Assembly (NCBI RefSeq): GCF_000002995.4
Contig: NW_025062479.1
Coordinates: forward strand, 898,001-962,000
Origin: Brugia malayi
Lineage: Eukaryota; Nematoda; Chromadorea; Rhabditida; Onchocercidae
DNA: 64,000 nt
Direction: 5' to 3'
Shown here: positions 59,597 to 64,000 of the stretch, in pieces
Layout of the letters: the number at the start of each line of letters is the position of its first letter
Position numbering within the stretch: position 1 is the first letter of the stretch
Translations under genes and position numbers: made by a program
Notes under the pieces: model-generated
Told to the model about the DNA's origin: nothing
Seen by the model: the letters and a program-made list of their open reading frames with translations, nothing else
The model's database searches: none

Positions 59597-62500
59597 ATTT
59601 ATGCATGCGAAGTAATGAAATTGCAAGAAAGAACTGCAAAAAATTTTAGGAAAGAATTGTAGCAATCCTAAAATCGCGAAATGTTCCAACTTCAAGCACT
59701 TAATCAATCCATTTTAACTTCAGAAACTACAACACAGATAATAAACAGGAGCAACCGACCACGCACGACAAACGCAAAAGCAACCAATAAAAATCAATCA
59801 ATACTTCTCGGACAAAAAGTTGCACTCAGAAATTTGCATAAAAGTTCCCAAGTTACAGATTGTCTCTAAACACTCCAAGTTACCTAAAAAACAAATGAAG
59901 GCTTACCTAAAAGTAATAACCCTAAAAAGAAAACTGTTGTACAGTCATGTGGAACACATTCACATCAAATTTTTAAAAAATCAACGCAATGCTCAGAAAA
60001 TTGATTCTAAAACAGAGTTGCTTGAAACAATTTCATGTGAAAAATTACCTAGAAAAAAAAAAAAACAATCGAAAGTTTGCCCTAAACAATTGCTCAAAGT
60101 AAATTTAAGCGTAGAAATGTAGTTTAAAGTAGAGTTACTTACAAATAGTTACTTTAAATTAACTTATGTGAAAAAGTTACTAAATAAGTGACAAAAGTGT
60201 GAATATTGCTCCTAATTCAAGTATTTAGTTTTAAATGACTATATTAAATTATCCGCAATAATTATTACTTATGTTTAGGTTACGTTTATAGAAAACTAAT
60301 TTAATTTCTATAAAAGTAACCACTAAGACGAGAATTTGCTAATACAGTTAAAATATCTCGACTATCCTTTTTTGCTTACCTGTCATTATTACAAACATCT
60401 CGAGACAACAGTCTACACATGGGACGGAATGATACCAGTAGAGTCAGTCCAGCAACCTGCCAGGTTCACGCAACGAAATAAAACCAAAAAGTGAACCTAC
60501 CTATCAAACCGCACAGCTCACGTAACTAAGATGAAAGAAAAAACTAAACTATCTCGTTGACCTAAAATGGTCCGAAAACTACGTGGGTGGTCCATTTCAG
60601 ATATTTTTATTCCAAGTGCGCACAATAATTGGTTGACGCTCGATTTAGGTTTGGTACAAAAATATATTTCAGGATGGGATGGATTAGAGTAATTCTTTCA
60701 ATTACAGTTCTAATTTTCGCACGGTTTGGTAATAACAAATGAAAATTGGTGAACAAAAATTTCTTAGCAATTTTTCACAACAAAATATGATTAAGTAAGA
60801 AGAAGTAAATGTATCCTTTTTTCAAATCTTTTTTTCTCTTAAAAAGAAGGAAAAAAACGAAATAATTAAAGGATATTTACAAGTTTTCTACTGCTACCGT
60901 ATATCTACTTCATTCACTCATCGCATACCATAATTTTTTGAATTGCAAATCAGAATTCTTCTTTCGGTTTATTAAACAAAGAAAGCAAATACTCAATAAT
61001 AATCGTTGATCGAATGAAGATATTTACTTCATTTGATCGATTAATCAGAAATTATGGAATTTTGCTACAAAAAATTATAAATATTATTGCAAAAATTGAA
61101 TTTTGTTCTGCACATATTCGGTCAGTGCTAGGAAATTTTTAGTTGATTACTGTGGAAGCATTCATTTATTTTTCGGTTATTTTCAATTTATACGGAATTT
61201 AAAACATTTTGGAAAACTTAGTTTGCTTGAAAATTTACAAACAATTTTCTTCGTTTCAAATTGTTGAAGACATGAACAAAAATTGGAAGGTCTCTATTTC
61301 TAGGCAATCATACAACAGTAATATTTTCTCAATTAAATTTGAATGAAAAATAATTTTAGACATTAATTTCAATTAATTTTAAATTTTATCGAACAAAGGC
61401 GTCAACAGTTCAAAGGTACAGCAAACAAAATCTAACTCAATTTGATGGCAACAATGAAAAGTGACAGTTATCGAAGTTGCTTTTGCAGAAAAATGTTGCA
61501 TTAGTTATTTTATAATATTATAAATGAATGTTTAAAAAGGAATTCTGATATTTCAAATTTTCTTTAAAAGGAAAACTTCTGGATAACATTTCATTTTACT
61601 GCATTACATAAGTTTATCAAGTGTTTTAAATATTTCAATATGATTGAAATAATGAAATAAGAACTGAGTTAGCTATTCACTATTTCCCGAAATGATCTGC
61701 TTCTTCTCAAAAAATTTTCGGTATTCAACAGAACTTAGAATATTTTCCGGCTGTATCACAGTCATTAACTGGGATGGAAAATTGAACGGTAGCGAGTTTT
61801 GCAAAATTATGTATTATTTAATTAAAAATTTGCAGATATTTTTTTCCCTTTTTGTTGCAGATTTTTCTTTGTTTCTTTTTTCTTTTTGTGAACATACGCA
61901 AATTCATTTACCCAATGACACACTTTACCGGAACATTTTTTTTTTTTTTTTTTAACCGTTATGATTTAAAAATGTTCAGTTTATTTAGCAAAAAAAGCTG
62001 TACGTAAATTTACATCTGAAAAACTTAACTTTGATATTGTAGTAAATTTATCTAGCACAGAAAAAAAATTTTTTTTTTTTTAAATTTGAGACTGAAGTGC
62101 AATTTTTTTCTCAAAACTCAAAATTTTTCTGAATGTAATTTTAACCATAACCTATAATTCTATTGTTTGATTAAAATTTTTTTAGCATTAATTTTGTTTT
62201 AAATTTTTAACATTCAAATTTGGAAGAGTAGAAGTGATTTTAGCATAAATTTTGGTATACAAAAAAGTCAATGAACTAAAAACTAAATGAATGAATGTGT
62301 ATTCATTCACTTTTTCTTTCTTTCATTATTTTTTGCTTCATTTTCAATAAATTATAGTTATTGTCATTGCACCGTTCAATAAATCTATAAAGCACAAAAT
62401 AACAAGTTTTTTTTCCCTTTTTTCTCCTTTTTTTTCTTTTTTTTTTTTTGAATATGGAATGAAATATAACAGAAATGGCAATGACCTAATTGGCAATTGT

Positions 62501-64000
62501 CACCACCCCGCCATCGAGCACTTCTTCCCACCCAATTACCGCCTACAGCTGTTCGTCCTTCTTTTTCAATGAAATTCCTTTTTAATATATATATATATAA
62601 TTTGTAGTAATTAATTAGATTCTATGAACATATTTATTCATCATTACTTGAATTATGAATTGAGTTCATTTGAACATAGCAATGTTCTTTTTTGCACTGA
62701 TAGCATCATCTGTGTAAATCATGAATTCGAAAAAGTTAAACTAAATTTTAAATTATATTAGCAAATAAGTAATATATTAAAAAAAAAGTTTAAAGTGTAT
62801 TGTTGTTTCTAGGAATGATATAACTATTTTTGCCCAGATTATTTATAATTAAGGATGAATATAGTTTAAATTGGTAAAGTTAAATGATGTTGCTTTAATT
62901 TTTGATTTTGTTTTTTCCTTCTAAACTTAAAATGTTAGTCGAAATTATATTGGGAAAGGAAATGGTAACGCTAAATTGTTAAAGACACTGTATATGAATT
63001 ATTTAAACTAATATGATAATGCTAACAAATTTACTTTTGTTAGCATTATCATTTAATTTCTGTTCGTATTGTTTATCATTTTCATTACTATCATTATTAT
63101 TATCCATCACTGTGATTTAAATAATCATTTTTTTTTCATGATTCTTTAACTAATAAATGTTACTTTTTAAGAAATAATTTGCGGAAATATTCTTCTTTTA
63201 TCTCATATATATCGAATTCCTTTCTATCACTCCCTTATGCTGTTAAAATATTGTTGTCGTAATATTAACAAAATAATAATATTAACAAAGGAAAAGTAGC
63301 AAAATTTTTCAGTTATGAACTTTTTTTTTATTACGCTGTCAACTAAGATTCAATTGGTTTGAATTCATTTCCTTCTTTCTTGCTTCATTTTTACCTAATC
63401 CATTTTTATTAAAAACAAAATTGCATGCTCCTATCTGACGATTCATTATAGAAAATTGATCTCATCATTATTATCACCAGCACTGACATCAATACCTCTT
63501 ATTATCATTCGTCATACAATTGTCTTTATCACATTTTATTTGCACTTTGATAATTGCCATCATAATTACTGATTACGTTATTGCATTGACGAAGATAGTG
63601 AAAATGAACATAGTTTTATTTAACATTCAAATCAGTATTTAACTGTTAAATTTTTACAAATCAATTAAATTAACAAATTATTGTTACTGCTATTAATAAA
63701 TTTGTTAATGTTGTATTGCACTCAGTGAAAGAAGTAATTACTTTATCGAATGTTTGATACTTCATCAATTAACTGTTGTCGTATATGAGATTCTCAAGAT
63801 AAAAATTTGAAATCTTTTTTAAAATAATTCAATTTCATATAAATAAAAGAAATATGACATTCTAGCTGAATTGATTATTATTCAGCAACAATAATAAAAT
63901 AATATTAATATTAACAAATTAGTTTGTATTAAAACCATGCATACAATTATTAGTTATTTTAAAATTCATGTAGTTAAATTAACTTAAGAACTATTAGCTA
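59597..64000. other. AT-rich intergenic region upstream of the Tob/BTG gene
   Basis: No exon was supported on either strand. An acceptor-like TTTTTTGCAG on the minus strand near 59637 may be the 5' splice-leader or UTR acceptor of the Tob/BTG gene. A cluster of GTTAC/GTAAC words spans 59850-60325. Poly-T and (TA)n tracts occur at 61927-61952 and 62586-62600. A perfect hairpin is at 63013-63052. The two overlapping frames at 59681-60122 are low-complexity Lys/Thr/Asn translations without splice or family support. Confidence 0.6.
63013..63052. repeat. Perfect 17-bp inverted repeat (hairpin)
   Basis: ATGATAATGCTAACAAA at 63013-63029 is the exact reverse complement of 63036-63052, with a six-base loop TTTACT. 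The arms contain C/G and are not simple repeat, so chance formation is unlikely. It could be a terminator-like or small-RNA precursor stem, a recombination product or a transposon scar. Confidence 0.9.

Noticed and set aside
59681..60122. Two overlapping Lys/Thr-rich plus-strand frames as a possible gene
   Set aside because: Low-complexity composition, no acceptor near the start, no family resemblance, and they sit on the likely promoter of the Tob/BTG gene.

Overview
The window looks like nuclear DNA from a parasitic, probably filarial (clade III spirurid), nematode. It is strongly AT-rich with many poly-A/T tracts. Genes are cut into small exons by GT-AG introns with TTTCAG-type acceptors. 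Several genes have an acceptor a few bases upstream of the ATG, as expected for spliced-leader trans-splicing. The encoded proteins are animal or nematode types: HIPK kinase, TAF12, START, a Tob/BTG protein and a long CBM14 chitin-binding protein. The genus is an inference; no species marker was seen. All exon models were built by hand from splice signals and reading phase.

Layout. 1-2078: AT-rich non-coding DNA with a nested hairpin. 2079-6024 (+): ten-exon MFS/SLC17-like transporter. 7376-10478 (+): TAF12, with a Gln/Met-rich N-terminus and a C-terminal histone fold. 10479-14665: long 3'-to-3' gap with simple repeats. 14666-23615 (-): HIPK-family kinase, 14 exons, one GC-AG intron. 23616-29724: divergent intergenic region, GC-richer next to the kinase and AT-rich beyond. 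29725-31499 (+): START-domain lipid-transfer protein. 32767-46397 (-): about 48 exons coding for a secreted protein of about 2,500 residues with about 27 CBM14 (peritrophin-A) modules, like nematode eggshell protein CBD-1 but with many more modules. 48950-49370 (-): small acidic coiled-coil protein. 50769-51888 (+): 227-residue coiled-coil protein with a possible centrosomin CM1-like segment. 51889-55101: intergenic, with a possible decayed gene and a satellite-like tandem array. 55102-59596 (-): Tob/BTG-domain protein (FOG-3 type in nematodes) with a long Q/N/P-rich tail. 59597-64000: AT-rich non-coding DNA with a striking perfect hairpin.

The genes do not form one pathway. Two could share a reproductive context by analogy with C. 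elegans: CBD-1-type proteins build the eggshell, and FOG-3 acts in germline sex determination. This is inference from family knowledge. No rRNA, tRNA, CRISPR array, transposase or integrated virus was recognised. The most unusual items are the expanded chitin-binding gene with its internal two-module duplication and central RVKR site, two well-supported GC-AG introns, the CM1-like protein, and the palindromes and tandem repeats in non-coding DNA.
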